Positions 6,464 through 15,913 of a DNA stretch of 19,760 nt are shown here, piece after piece (position 1 is the stretch's first letter; each line of letters starts with the position of its first letter). The stretch is from UBA4874 sp002399435 (lineage in GTDB: Bacteria > Bacillota > Clostridia > Caldicoprobacterales > DTU083). The DNA is taken from positions 1 to 19,760 of the forward strand of contig DAISGI010000044.1 in assembly GCA_036823195.1 (NCBI GenBank), in the 5' to 3' direction. Both the position numbers and the translations under genes were made by a program. The notes beneath the pieces were generated by a model. That model was not told the DNA's origin, searched no databases, and saw only the letters and a program-made list of their open reading frames with translations.

Positions 6464-8669
6464 ATCGACCACCTTTTTCTTCGTTACTGCCTTTTTTAAA
6501 ATAGAATACCTCACCCGGGCTTGTATGCAGTGTCACCCGGCCGCCGTTGATACAGCGAGGCGCTCCTCCGTCGACGCGAACCACTGCGGTTTCCCAGGGC
6601 AGGTCGATGGTTAACCTGCTCCCCTTTTCGCTTTCTACCTGAATGTAGTCTACAACGTCATCTGTTATCGAGGCAGAAACGGTAAATGCACCGTATGCGC
6701 GCAGGTTTTTGAAGGATGCATTAACCTGCTGCACCCAAACCGGAAAAATGCGCAGGATCCCCTCATGGCTTTGCAGCATCATCTCGTTGATTCCACTGGT
6801 CACACCGCTGCAGTCCTCGATCCCGCCGCCGCCGTGCCAGATATAGTTATTTTGCATGGCATGCTTTTCACACTGCCAGATCAGCTTATCGTACAGCAGT
6901 CTCGCATCCCACCCGATGCGCGCGCACATCACGGTAAACTCACAGAACGCGTTGCCGTTATCGAACAGATCCTTCTGTTCTACAGTGTTTCGGGCGATCT
7001 CAAGCAGTTTCGGGTCGGATTCGAGCCCAATACAGTTAAACGGGTAGATAAATTTGATCGAAGAACCATTGCTTCGCTCTCTCCAGGCGTAGCTGTCTTC
7101 GTTAAAACGGAAAACCTGTTTTCCGTTTCGCTCGAATACAGGAAACTCAGCCAGATGATCTAAAATATGCTGCCACTTTTCCCGTTTTTCTTCGTCAAGG
7201 CCAAGCTCTCTGCTCATGCGCAGAATGCCCTTCATTACCATATGGACAAGGCCCAGGGCATGGGTGTTATTCTTTTCCCCCTCGGCACAGAAATATTCCT
7301 CATGCAGGGAATCTCCAACCACACTGTAGCGACCATCTTCCCAGACTAGGTCAGCCTCCCAGAAATCGGCTACCTCCCGTACGAACGGGTAGGCACGTCT
7401 GCCCCAGTCTTCGTCCAGTGTCGAGAAATAGTGCATAAAGATGTTACAGCAGCAGTAGGCTGCGTTTGTTTTCTGGTGGTGAAAAAGAGCAGAGCACACC
7501 GTGCCCCACGGCCCTATCTCTATCGGCAGGCAGATTCCCGGGCGATGGAATTTCTCCCTTGCATAGAGTCGTCCAATGGGAATAATGTCCAAAAGCGGTT
7601 CGATATATGAAGCCGCCAATTCCTGCCGATTAGAGGTATAGAGACAAAAAAACGGGGATTCGTAGTTATAGTTAAGGGTGTAAGATCCGGTCCATTTGGA
7701 ACGGTCGGTGGTAATCCATGGCCCGAATAGCCCGGGTGGTACCTTCCCCGCTCGTACGGAGGAGGCGAGGATATAGAGGGAGGAATAATAAAATCCATCA
7801 AGGGTATCGTTCCCTGTTTCTACAATCGAGAGTCTCCAAAACTGCTCCCACCATTTTCGGTGCTGCTCTCGAAGCCTCTGCCATTGGGTACGGGCTTGTA
7901 CACACAGCTGATGTGCTTGCTCCTGTGCATCAGGCGCATCGAGGTCACTAAGCATCGTGAGCAGGATATGTGCACTTTCCCCGGGACAAAGCCGAAAGCT
8001 TCCTCCCTTGCGTACCATGCGCTCCGGCGTATAAGTCGCCGGGACATCCGCTGTCAGGCTGGTATAGACCCAACGCCTCCCTGGAAGGTGATACGGCTCG
8101 GCCGGGTATTCTACCCAAACAGTATCCTCCCGAATTCCGTCGCCATAGCCATAGATCTCGGCGGTGGAGTAAATGCCCGGCATGGTGTAGAACCGAACAT
8201 CAAGCGGTTCTTTCCCTTCGTTTTCAAGCTCTACCACCAGCGTGTTCTGCACTGCGCAGAGAAAGGAGGTGTACCGGGCACAAGCACTTTCTTTTCGGTA
8301 AAGGGCACGTACCTCAGCTAGATATGGATCCTGCTGTGCACTGTAGCTGCAGCCCTCCAGCTGTGGAATGGCAACCTCCAGCCATCCGGCGGCAAGAATA
8401 TGCGTACCGGTGCGCCGCCCCTCTTTGTAAAGCAGGCGATTTTTACGCTGCTGCTGAGTTTCACCTAAATGTGCTTGCGACCAAAAATCATTTTTCCCAA
8501 GATAAAATACCTGTTTTGCACCGTCGCCGCCGATGGCTGCGCCCAAATCTCCGTTTCCAAGAAGCGGCGCATCAATCACCGTATCGGATGGAATGCGCTG
8601 CGGAGGTCTGGTCAGGTATGCTGTACCCTTTTCCACAAGGTGTCTGACCTCTTCTATTGTTATCTGCAT
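6429..8669 (-). CDS. GH95-like glycoside hydrolase
   Basis: Large cytosolic enzyme of 746 residues without signal peptide, likely hydrolysing oligosaccharides brought in by the neighbouring ABC transporter. An N-terminal beta-sandwich region has PLLGNGDLGAAIGG at 35-48 and LGKNDFW at 57-63. The (alpha/alpha)6-barrel part has TLNYNY at 331-336, an N-x-N pair comparable to GH95 enzymes, and the C-terminal part has GINEMMLQSHEGILRIFPVW at 626-645. GH95 members act on alpha-L-fucosides or alpha-L-galactosides, but this branch is divergent and the substrate is not assigned. GAGGTG precedes the ATG. It follows the binding-protein gene after a hairpin, and its 3' end overlaps the ThuA remnant. Confidence 0.8.
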   Translation of the reverse strand: MQITIEEVRHLVEKGTAYLTRPPQRIPSDTVIDAPLLGNGDLGAAIGGDGAKQVFYLGKNDFWSQAHLGETQQQRKNRLLYKEGRRTGTHILAAGWLEVAIPQLEGCSYSAQQDPYLAEVRALYRKESACARYTSFLCAVQNTLVVELENEGKEPLDVRFYTMPGIYSTAEIYGYGDGIREDTVWVEYPAEPYHLPGRRWVYTSLTADVPATYTPERMVRKGGSFRLCPGESAHILLTMLSDLDAPDAQEQAHQLCVQARTQWQRLREQHRKWWEQFWRLSIVETGNDTLDGFYYSSLYILASSVRAGKVPPGLFGPWITTDRSKWTGSYTLNYNYESPFFCLYTSNRQELAASYIEPLLDIIPIGRLYAREKFHRPGICLPIEIGPWGTVCSALFHHQKTNAAYCCCNIFMHYFSTLDEDWGRRAYPFVREVADFWEADLVWEDGRYSVVGDSLHEEYFCAEGEKNNTHALGLVHMVMKGILRMSRELGLDEEKREKWQHILDHLAEFPVFERNGKQVFRFNEDSYAWRERSNGSSIKFIYPFNCIGLESDPKLLEIARNTVEQKDLFDNGNAFCEFTVMCARIGWDARLLYDKLIWQCEKHAMQNNYIWHGGGGIEDCSGVTSGINEMMLQSHEGILRIFPVWVQQVNASFKNLRAYGAFTVSASITDDVVDYIQVESEKGSRLTIDLPWETAVVRVDGGAPRCINGGRVTLHTSPGEVFYFKKGSNEEKGGRYGRDNLYNGVE

Positions 8670-8707
8670 CTTTTCACCTCATTGTTTTCTTTTTCTTTTG
8701 AAAGAGT

Positions 8708-8735
8708 GTGCGTAAGGGGAATTCCTCTTACGCAC
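8708..8735 (-). terminator. Intercistronic hairpin, possible partial terminator
   Basis: GTGCGTAAG (8708-8716) and CTTACGCAC (8727-8735) form a perfect 9-bp stem, extended inward by GG/CC pairs with a bulge. It lies between the binding-protein stop and the hydrolase start on the same strand. The tail ACTCTTTC is a weak T tract, so it may only reduce read-through or protect the upstream mRNA end. Confidence 0.6.
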
Positions 8736-8757
8736 AGACTCAAGATGTATGACTGTC

Positions 8758-10533
8758 TTACTGTTTAGAGGTTGCTTTCCATCTGTCATAGCCGTCCTGA
8801 ACAATAGCCAGATAATCCTTAAGGCCAAGGCTGTCAAGCTCTTTAAGGTAATTATCCCAATCCTTTTTGAGATTAAGGTCGCCTGTGACAAAGCGGGCGA
8901 TACTCTCTTCGATATAAGGGTTGATCGTCGCCTTATAGGAGCTTATCTTCTCATTCTCTTCGCTCAGATAATAGAAGTTGGGAATGACATTTTTCATCGG
9001 AACCTTGTAAGGCTCCATTCTTGCGGTTGCTCTGTATAAAACCACCTCATGTCCTGCCCCTTTGGGTGCCTTCGGATCCTGATCAACAGAGCTGGTAATC
9101 GCTGTAGGGGAGATAGCCGGGAACCCAGGCAGCTGGTTGTTATTGAAATAAGGATCGGTTTCGGGAAGCGGCATCGTTTCTATGACAGCGGGCTTTCCGC
9201 TGCTGTCTAGGGCATTTGGCCCTGCGAGTTTCCAGCTTTTACCTTCTTCTCCGTTATTGATAACAAGACTAAACTCATCTGTATAGAAGGTATCGATCAA
9301 GCGGAAAGCGACTTCGGGGTTTTCGGAAGTTTTCGGGATCAGGCCAGACGGAAAGACATCTGCTGTGATATGTGGTGTGGGTGTTTGCTGTAGGCCGCTT
9401 GGGCCCTTGATCGGATCGAGAGATTCATATTCCATCCAGCGATCGGATTCTGTCATTGAAGCAACCAAGTATCCGCAATGCTGCGCAGGCAGAGCTCCGA
9501 TGCGTGAAGCGTTGCCCGATTCGTTGAGCGCAGCCTGCGTGGCACGATCCTGGGTGAAGGAGTCGGGGTACAGAAGACCTTCGCTATAGAGCTTATTTAG
9601 GTAGAGAAGTCCTTCACGGTAATTCGGATCTGTGACTGAGGCTTCAATTTTGCCGTCGTCACTGACACGCAGGTAGGGGGTTGTATTGTTGGGGTTTGGA
9701 TCGTTGTAGGTAAACGCATTCATCAGGTAACCGTCGATCTGAACGTTAGCGCCCTTTGTGCAGGTGCTCAGCGGAATCTCGTCGTTCGGATCGCCGTTTC
9801 CGTTGGCGTCCTTTTCCTTGAATGCTTTGAGCACATTGTAGAGCTCGTCGGTGGTCGTTGGCATTTGAAGGCCAAGACGATCGATCCAGCTCTTATTGAT
9901 CCACAGTTTGTAGGAAGCGGTTCCATGATAAGCTCCGCGGCCTGGCCGTTTGATATCCTGGAAGGAATAGATATTTCCATCCGGGGCTGTGACCGCCTGA
10001 TAATATTCTGGAAACTCATCATACAGCGCCTTTACATTCTTGCTGGAGTACTTGATATAGTCGTTGAGGGGAGTAAGCAATCCCTGTGACGCATATTTGA
10101 ACTCCTCAATTTTTGTCAGGCGTGCGGCCGCTGCGTTGGGGGGGATAATCAGATCCGCTTTATCACTACTGGCGAGCGACAGATTTAGCTTTTCCTTATA
10201 CTGGTCTACCGGGAAAAGGATCCAGTCGATCGTAATCCCTGTTTTGTCCTGGATGTACTTGGTCGCATAGTTGTCGGCCAGAGCAGTGGTTGCAGAGTAA
10301 ATGATCTTGATGGATACTGGTTTTTTGACTATAGGGAGTTCCCCCGGCGCATTGAGATTGGAATCGGATTTGAAGTTAGCAGGAGTAGCAATACTATCAG
10401 CTGTTGTCGGTGCTGCAATGCCCCCTGCGGCCGTGGTTGATGGAGCTGACTTCTGGCTCCCCGAGCAGGCGGAGACCAACATCATGACGACCAAAGCCAA
10501 CGCAACAAGTGCCTTGGATTTTCTTGATTTCAT
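8758..10533 (-). CDS. Sugar ABC transporter solute-binding lipoprotein
   Basis: Extracellular binding protein, 591 residues, anchored by lipid at Cys23 (lipobox LVSAC after a hydrophobic signal), then a Ser/Thr/Ala-rich linker. Its size and context match the large LplA/YtcQ-type proteins that capture oligosaccharides for YteP/YtcP permeases. The mature region begins with PVSIKIIYSATTALADNYAT and contains the alternating Rossmann-like segments of type II binding proteins. A very strong GAGGAGG site precedes the ATG. It is the third intact part of the transporter after two permease genes. The sugar is unknown; the neighbouring GH95-like enzyme hints at plant or host glycans. Confidence 0.92.
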   Translation of the reverse strand: MKSRKSKALVALALVVMMLVSACSGSQKSAPSTTAAGGIAAPTTADSIATPANFKSDSNLNAPGELPIVKKPVSIKIIYSATTALADNYATKYIQDKTGITIDWILFPVDQYKEKLNLSLASSDKADLIIPPNAAAARLTKIEEFKYASQGLLTPLNDYIKYSSKNVKALYDEFPEYYQAVTAPDGNIYSFQDIKRPGRGAYHGTASYKLWINKSWIDRLGLQMPTTTDELYNVLKAFKEKDANGNGDPNDEIPLSTCTKGANVQIDGYLMNAFTYNDPNPNNTTPYLRVSDDGKIEASVTDPNYREGLLYLNKLYSEGLLYPDSFTQDRATQAALNESGNASRIGALPAQHCGYLVASMTESDRWMEYESLDPIKGPSGLQQTPTPHITADVFPSGLIPKTSENPEVAFRLIDTFYTDEFSLVINNGEEGKSWKLAGPNALDSSGKPAVIETMPLPETDPYFNNNQLPGFPAISPTAITSSVDQDPKAPKGAGHEVVLYRATARMEPYKVPMKNVIPNFYYLSEENEKISSYKATINPYIEESIARFVTGDLNLKKDWDNYLKELDSLGLKDYLAIVQDGYDRWKATSKQ

Positions 10534-10610
10534 GTTTTTTCCTCCTCTATCATAATAATAGGTTGCCTTTTATTCTGTGCCACTTATATTGCTAGAAAAC
10601 GTTATGGAAA

Positions 10611-11522
10611 TTACCCCTTGAGTGACCCGATCATAACACCCTTGATAAAGTGCTTCTGCACGAAGGGATATACCAGTATGATTGGGATACTGGTAAACAC
10701 AATGATGGCGTATTTGAGTACTTCTTGGAACAAAGCTATGTCCTGTGCAGCCGCGATGGAATCGGTAATCCCGCTTGTATCCATCATCGCTTTGATATTC
10801 GCCATAAAATTACGCAGCACCACTTGGAGATTGAAAAGCTCCGGCTTGGAATTGTATAAAAAGCAGTCGAAGAATGAGTTCCAGTGCCCAACTGCGTAGA
10901 ATAGTGAAAGCACTGCGATAATTGGTGCAGAGAGCGGCAGCACTATCGAAATGATCAGCCTGAAATCGCTTGCGCCATCAATGGTAGCAGCTTCGTTGAG
11001 CTCCTGCGGGATGGTGTTCATAAAAAAGGTACGAGCGACAATCATGTTGTAAACTGTCATGGCTCCGGGAAGGATCATGACCCAGCGGGTATTTAAAAGT
11101 CCAAGAGATTTAATCAGCAGATAGTTCGGCATCATACCGCCCGAAAAAAGCATTGTGAAGGTGAAGTAGAACATAACGGAATTTCTGCCTATCAGTTCTT
11201 TGCGGGAAAGGGGATACGCACAGGCTACTGTCATGATTACGTTCAAAACAGTGCCCGTAACGGCGTAAAAAACCGTGTTAAAAAAACCCGTCATGATCGT
11301 TTTTTCACGCATCAACGATACATATGCCTTAAAGCTGAATCCCTTGGGCAGCAGGTATACTTTACCCGCACCAACCGCTACAGGAGCGCTTAATGAGCTG
11401 CTGACAACATTGAGCAGCGGGATAATGACAATGACTAGCAAGATGCTCAGTAGGATCCAGTCAAGGGCCATAAAGACTTTATCACTCAAAGAGCCTTTTA
11501 TCGTGTTTTTATTTCGTGCCAT
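10611..11522 (-). CDS. Carbohydrate ABC transporter permease, YtcP/LplC type
   Basis: Inner-membrane permease of 303 residues with about six membrane segments, the first at about 23-40. The cytoplasmic EAA loop that docks the ATPase is visible at 177-185 (EAATIDGAS). Family features include SRKELIGRNSVMFYFTF and the MFSGGMMPNYLLIKSLGL stretch at 124-141, typical of MalG-like LplC/YtcP proteins. GGAGGTCACTTT leads into the ATG, and the stop of the upstream permease touches this ribosome site (12-bp gap), so the two are coupled. A 77-bp spacer precedes the binding-protein gene. No ATPase gene is present in the window. Confidence 0.94.
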   Translation of the reverse strand: MARNKNTIKGSLSDKVFMALDWILLSILLVIVIIPLLNVVSSSLSAPVAVGAGKVYLLPKGFSFKAYVSLMREKTIMTGFFNTVFYAVTGTVLNVIMTVACAYPLSRKELIGRNSVMFYFTFTMLFSGGMMPNYLLIKSLGLLNTRWVMILPGAMTVYNMIVARTFFMNTIPQELNEAATIDGASDFRLIISIVLPLSAPIIAVLSLFYAVGHWNSFFDCFLYNSKPELFNLQVVLRNFMANIKAMMDTSGITDSIAAAQDIALFQEVLKYAIIVFTSIPIILVYPFVQKHFIKGVMIGSLKG

Positions 11523-11534
11523 AAAGTGACCTCC

Positions 11535-12512
11535 TTACCATATGCTTGTTTCAGATAGCCTTGAGGATATCCAATTTACCGTACACAACAGTATCATTGA
11601 TACCACAGACTGGAAGAGACCCACTGCAGTAGAAAGACTATACTCCATATTTACCATGCCAAGGCGATATACATAGGTAGAAATAACGTCGGAAGCGCGC
11701 ATATTCAGCGGATTCTGGAGTAGGAACACCTTTTCGAAGCCGACACTTAAGATATTGGCCGAGTTCATGATTAGTAAGATCACCGCCGTGGGCATAATCC
11801 CAGGAATATCCACGTTCCAGATACGCTGCCAGATATTTGCGCCATCCACCTTGGCAGCCTCGTGCAGCTCCGGACTGATTCCAGAGAGGGCCGCAATATA
11901 TATAATAGCGTTATAACCCACATTCTGCCATATTCCAGACCATACGTATATGTGCTTGAACAGCTCCGGCCTGCCTAAGAACTGGATCTTATCCATTCCG
12001 AAACCGGCCATCAGGTTGTTGACCATCCCATTGAGTGACAGCACCTGCTGAAGGATTCCGCAGATTACTACGACGGAAAGAAAGTGTGGCATATAGGAAA
12101 TCATCTGTACGGTTTTCCTAAATTTTGCGTTTCTCATTTCGTTCATCGCAATGGCTAAAATAATCGGAAGAAAGAAGCTTGCTGACAGCTGGTAAACGCT
12201 GATCCCTATTGTGTTCACCAGAAGCCTAGAAAATTGCTGAGAGTTAAAGAACATTTGAAACCATTTCAGCCCGGCCCAAGGGCTCCCTTTAATACCCAGC
12301 GACAGGTTATATTGCTTAAAAGCAATTTGAATACCGTACATCGGCAGATATTTGAAGACAAACACATAGAAAATCGGCAGAATCAGTAAGATATAGAGCT
12401 GCCAGTGGTTGATAAAGCTTCGGTACCTGCTGCTGCGCTCTTTCTTCTTCATTTCCTCCCTGGGAAGCCGCCTAAGTTGCACCCATTTAGAGGATAGCTT
12501 CGCTTTGTTCAT
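11535..12512 (-). CDS. Sugar ABC transporter permease, YteP/LplB type
   Basis: Inner-membrane permease of 325 residues. A basic cytoplasmic N-terminus is followed by a first membrane segment at about 39-58, with the LplB/YteP signature KYLPMYGIQIAFKQYN at 54-69, ISYMPHFLS at 138-146, and the EAA loop LHEAAKVDGA at 216-225. It forms a heterodimer with the next permease. GGAAGGAG, 10 bases upstream of the ATG, lies within the last codons of the preceding glycosidase remnant, which ends 6 bp before this start. It is now the first intact gene of the operon. Confidence 0.94.
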   Translation of the reverse strand: MNKAKLSSKWVQLRRLPREEMKKKERSSRYRSFINHWQLYILLILPIFYVFVFKYLPMYGIQIAFKQYNLSLGIKGSPWAGLKWFQMFFNSQQFSRLLVNTIGISVYQLSASFFLPIILAIAMNEMRNAKFRKTVQMISYMPHFLSVVVICGILQQVLSLNGMVNNLMAGFGMDKIQFLGRPELFKHIYVWSGIWQNVGYNAIIYIAALSGISPELHEAAKVDGANIWQRIWNVDIPGIMPTAVILLIMNSANILSVGFEKVFLLQNPLNMRASDVISTYVYRLGMVNMEYSLSTAVGLFQSVVSMILLCTVNWISSRLSETSIW

Positions 12513-12518
12513 GTAAAA

Positions 12519-13242
12519 TCAGTCTCCTTCCGGTTCGTGCATGCGGGGGTATATAAACCACCTGCATTGCACTGTATAGATCGTTGCCCCAGCAGGATAG
12601 GCTTCCACCCCTGTAATCCCAAGGGAATGCCCGCCGATTTCATTATTATAACGGATGCGTGAGGACTGCCCTTTTACCATCACAGCAACCGCGCTGGTGC
12701 AGAAATATTCGTCTTTGCTAAACTCCTGTACCAAAACCATGATGTTGTCCAGCACTAAAAGCCTGGATATGGCCAAGTGGCTCTTAGTGCGGACCTCCGC
12801 GTCACGCAGCATCTTAAGCTGAATGTTGACGCCGTCGGCATTCTCCCGTTCATCCTGAATTTGAAAAGCCAGCACGTCTACCCCTCCGCAGGCGAAAAAG
12901 CGGCTTTTCACGCATTTCCTTCGATGTTGCCATGGACCTTGTATAGATCAAGATGCTGACATGCGTTTGAATCAAACACATTCCCTGAAAAATTCGCAAA
13001 ATTGATATCCACGAAACCTCAGGCATATCTGTAATCCAGATGCTGCTCATTAAAGAATTGGAAGAACTGTCACTCGCATAGACATCTACACGGCTAACCT
13101 GCATTTTTAAAGCAAAGTAGGAAGTCCATACCAATGTCCCTGCGACACCGTTGCCAATGGGTAGTCTGTCTTCGCTTCGCTTTACTGTTCCGTTGATATT
13201 CAGGTTGGCACGTCTTATAATTCTTTGTATGCTGTTCTTCAT
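12519..13242 (-). pseudogene. Broken and truncated glycosidase-like gene heading the sugar operon
   Basis: Begins at ATG 13242 behind a good AGGGAGG site. The first frame reads RLPIGNGVAGTLVWTS and LKMQVSRVDVYASDSSSNS, like the N-terminus of large GH95/DUF5703-type carbohydrate enzymes. One base appears lost near 13053. The shifted frame gives NEQHLDY, a TGA at 13021-13019, then GFVDINFANFSGNVFDSNAC and QHLDLYKVHGNIEGN. A further shift near 12911 leads to FFACGGVDVLAFQIQDE and on to a stop at 12519-12521. Only about 240 residues remain of what I expect to be a 700-residue enzyme, and the last 50 residues match nothing I recognise. The family name is tentative; the frameshifts are clear. Confidence 0.7.
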
Positions 13243-13498
13243 AACTGTTTTTACCTCCCTTACACCATATATTTTAAAATCATTTATATTGTTGATTAGA
13301 TTTATCATTTTCCACTATATCATTTTACTAAAATAGTAGCAGAAATTAGTTCAGATCGCAACATTCACTATGTTTACTTCCATACATTATGTTCATAATA
13401 CTATATACCCAACTATGCTAAATATCTTTCATATGATAATATGTATATGTACATAAAAAATCAATACTGGAAATTTTCAGAAGGGAACTGATAAAATC
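13243..13498. promoter_or_regulatory. Divergent control region with several short palindromes
   Basis: AT-rich 256-bp gap between the sugar operon and its regulator. Perfect inverted repeats: TACTA-AAA-TAGTA (13326-13338), ATTATG-TT-CATAAT (13386-13399), CATAT-GATA-ATATG (13430-13443) and TATGTACATA (13446-13455). They are candidate operators for the AraC protein or a catabolite regulator. AT-rich DNA yields such palindromes by chance, so only the 14-bp one is notable. Promoters must lie here for both directions, but no box pair is convincing. Confidence 0.5.
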
Positions 13499-15832
13499 GT
13501 GAATATACCATGCGATGTTTTCGATAAGCTCCGGATGAGATATTCTAGGAGCATCAAAGACCGGTGGATTCTTTCCTGCATTAGTCTTTCATTGATCCCT
13601 GTTTTGATTGGTATCTTCCTATTCAGTTATAATATTAAGAATTTTAAACTTCAGACGATACAGAACAACGAAGTCCTGCTTCTACAGATTCATGATTTGA
13701 TTGACCAGGGCTTTTACGATGTGAAGACAATCGTACAAAAAATTGCCGCAGATCCAAGCCTTAACATGACTTCTGTATCCTCCAAAAGCTCCCGCATCCT
13801 TCTGAAAAGGCAGCTCATCAATCGCCTGAACCAATACCGTGGCTACAGCTCTTTCATAGAAGATATTTATGTATATTTCTGGGATACTGAAGAATTTGTA
13901 TCATGCAACACTGCTGCTCCCACCAATATTATGTACCGCACCTACCACAACAGCCCTACGTTTCAATATGAAGACTGGATTAAACTCATCAGACGCCCCC
14001 ATAACAGTGATACAGCCATTCTGCCAATAGCAGAGGGTAAGCAACAGGCACTTGTCTATATAAAGGTATTACCTTCTTTTTCTTCTATCGATATCAACGC
14101 CACCATTATGGTTGTTATCGATAACGATAGTATTATAAGCCTCGCCAGCAGTGTGAGTAATAAAGCCTCCTGCGAGCTGAACCTGCTCCTGAAGGACAGC
14201 CTCCCGCTACTGCCGCCTACCCCAATTCTAGCTCCAAGTATTGATATGTTCTCTGAACTCAACTCGCAGAATAACATCATTTGCCGCACTCCCGTGCGTG
14301 AGGGAGTAACACTCTCTGCGCTTCCCTCAAAAACGTTCGATATCACCTATATACTCGGCACGCCTCCTGGAGCCTACTATAACAAGCTCAAGGCGGTAAA
14401 TATTCTTTTCGTTCTGGGGCTACTGACTGTCATTACCGGAAGTATCGTCTTTACCGTGAGGTTTATTTATAAGAATTATGCTCCCATCAAAGAGATTATG
14501 GAAATCGTGCACCTGCCTGAATCTGCCGGGCAGCCGAGCAGCGCCGTAGACGAATATTCTGTGATCAAAAATGCCATCACATACACAAAAAACATAAGTG
14601 TTGCTATGCAGGATAAGCTCAATAAGCAGAGTGAGATGCTGTTTGATGCGATCCTCACCCTGCTGATGCATAACTTCTCTTTCGGCTCAGGCAAAGCAGG
14701 CCTTGAAAACCTGGAGCGAGTGAAGGCTTATTTTAAACTGGAGTATTTTTCCATAGCTATTTTGTTCCTAGGTAAAAGCAGCGACAATGGGATGAACTCC
14801 CCCCTATCCAAAGAACAGACACAACAACTAAGCGGATTTTTACAAAAAAACATTCCGGCAAGAGAGAATCTGAGCCTTTGGATCATCGAAATGAACGGCG
14901 CACTGCTCTTACTCTTTAATATGGACGAGGACACCAGTAAAATATGGAATATGCTCGTACAAGAGATGGCTACAGTGCTCAATGCCTGGTGGAATCAGGT
15001 ATATCGAGAAACACTTTTACTTTCTGTTTCCCATTGCTGCCAGGGAATTGAAAATGTCTCACAGGCATATGAAGAAGCAGAGTATTCAATGAAATATCGA
15101 CTTGTCTTCGGCATCGACTTTCAAGCGCAAAATGGAAGCTATACCCCTTTGCCCAGCGGTTATTATTACCCAGCAAAAGAAGAAACCAAGCTTTTAAATT
15201 TGATTCTCAGCGGCGATACCGAAAAAGCGATTAATCTTTTCGACGAGATCTGGCAGGTAAACCAGCAGCGGGGAAGTGATTTTCTTTACTGCCTGCTGTT
15301 TGATATTTTAGGTACCATAGTACGCGCCTGCAACTTAATCACACCTGTTTCCACAATTAATTCAAATCTGGTCAGCACCGTCGAAAAGCTTGTGAGGGAA
15401 CATAATATCAATGAGATGCGTAAATGTCTGCTTTTATTAATGAGTGATGTATGCAAAATTTATGTTCAGGAGCATTCAAAATCGACTGATAAACTCAAAA
15501 ATGAAATTTTGGACTATATTGATATCCATTATAGCAACCCAAGCCTCAGCGTGGGATATATCAGCGATGTGTTTGGCAAATCAAGGGCCTACTTGTTTTC
15601 GCTCTTTAAAGAAGCTACCGGTTTTTCGATGCTTTATCATATTAATAAAGTAAGGATTGAGCATGCCAAGGAGCTCCTGTGTGGTAGCAAAAAGCCAATC
15701 CAGGATATTTCCATGGATGTTGGGTTCTATTCATCTATCAGTTTCACACGAACTTTTAAAAAATATGAAAATACTACACCGAGCCGGTATCGAAAGTTGC
15801 ATGCCCAAGTAATTACGCCAGCAAGGAGATGA
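13499..15832 (+). CDS. Membrane-bound AraC family regulator (YesS-like)
   Basis: Transcription regulator of 777 residues, expected to sense an extracellular sugar signal and control the divergent sugar operon. Membrane segments lie at about 24-44 and 299-322, enclosing a ~250-residue extracellular sensor (Cache-like by layout). A cytoplasmic linker follows, then a C-terminal AraC double helix-turn-helix at about 680-775: LSVGYISDVFGKSRAYLFSL, then IQDISMDVGFYSSISFTRTF ahead of PSRYRK. GTG 13499 has AGAAGGGA upstream; an ATG 12 codons later is possible. The layout matches Bacillus YesS and Paenibacillus homologues next to LplB/YtcP transporters. Confidence 0.92.
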   Translation: MNIPCDVFDKLRMRYSRSIKDRWILSCISLSLIPVLIGIFLFSYNIKNFKLQTIQNNEVLLLQIHDLIDQGFYDVKTIVQKIAADPSLNMTSVSSKSSRILLKRQLINRLNQYRGYSSFIEDIYVYFWDTEEFVSCNTAAPTNIMYRTYHNSPTFQYEDWIKLIRRPHNSDTAILPIAEGKQQALVYIKVLPSFSSIDINATIMVVIDNDSIISLASSVSNKASCELNLLLKDSLPLLPPTPILAPSIDMFSELNSQNNIICRTPVREGVTLSALPSKTFDITYILGTPPGAYYNKLKAVNILFVLGLLTVITGSIVFTVRFIYKNYAPIKEIMEIVHLPESAGQPSSAVDEYSVIKNAITYTKNISVAMQDKLNKQSEMLFDAILTLLMHNFSFGSGKAGLENLERVKAYFKLEYFSIAILFLGKSSDNGMNSPLSKEQTQQLSGFLQKNIPARENLSLWIIEMNGALLLLFNMDEDTSKIWNMLVQEMATVLNAWWNQVYRETLLLSVSHCCQGIENVSQAYEEAEYSMKYRLVFGIDFQAQNGSYTPLPSGYYYPAKEETKLLNLILSGDTEKAINLFDEIWQVNQQRGSDFLYCLLFDILGTIVRACNLITPVSTINSNLVSTVEKLVREHNINEMRKCLLLLMSDVCKIYVQEHSKSTDKLKNEILDYIDIHYSNPSLSVGYISDVFGKSRAYLFSLFKEATGFSMLYHINKVRIEHAKELLCGSKKPIQDISMDVGFYSSISFTRTFKKYENTTPSRYRKLHAQVITPARR

Positions 15833-15913
15833 CCAATAGAAACGATAGTGTAAAACTTTACATTAACATAGAAACTAAAGGAGTGTATAGTATGAGAAAC
15901 CAGCTTATAATAA
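15833..15913. other. Gap after the regulator, with palindrome and ribosome site
   Basis: TGTAAA-AC-TTTACA (15849-15862) is a perfect 6-bp inverted repeat without a T tract. AAAGGAG at 15877-15883 precedes ATG 15892, which reads only eight codons (MRNQLIIS) before TAG 15916-15918. This is probably the broken start of the remnant that follows. Confidence 0.4.

Noticed and set aside
7970..8647. 225-codon plus-strand ORF inside the glycoside hydrolase
   Set aside because: Low-complexity, Pro/Arg/His-rich translation opposite a clear enzyme.
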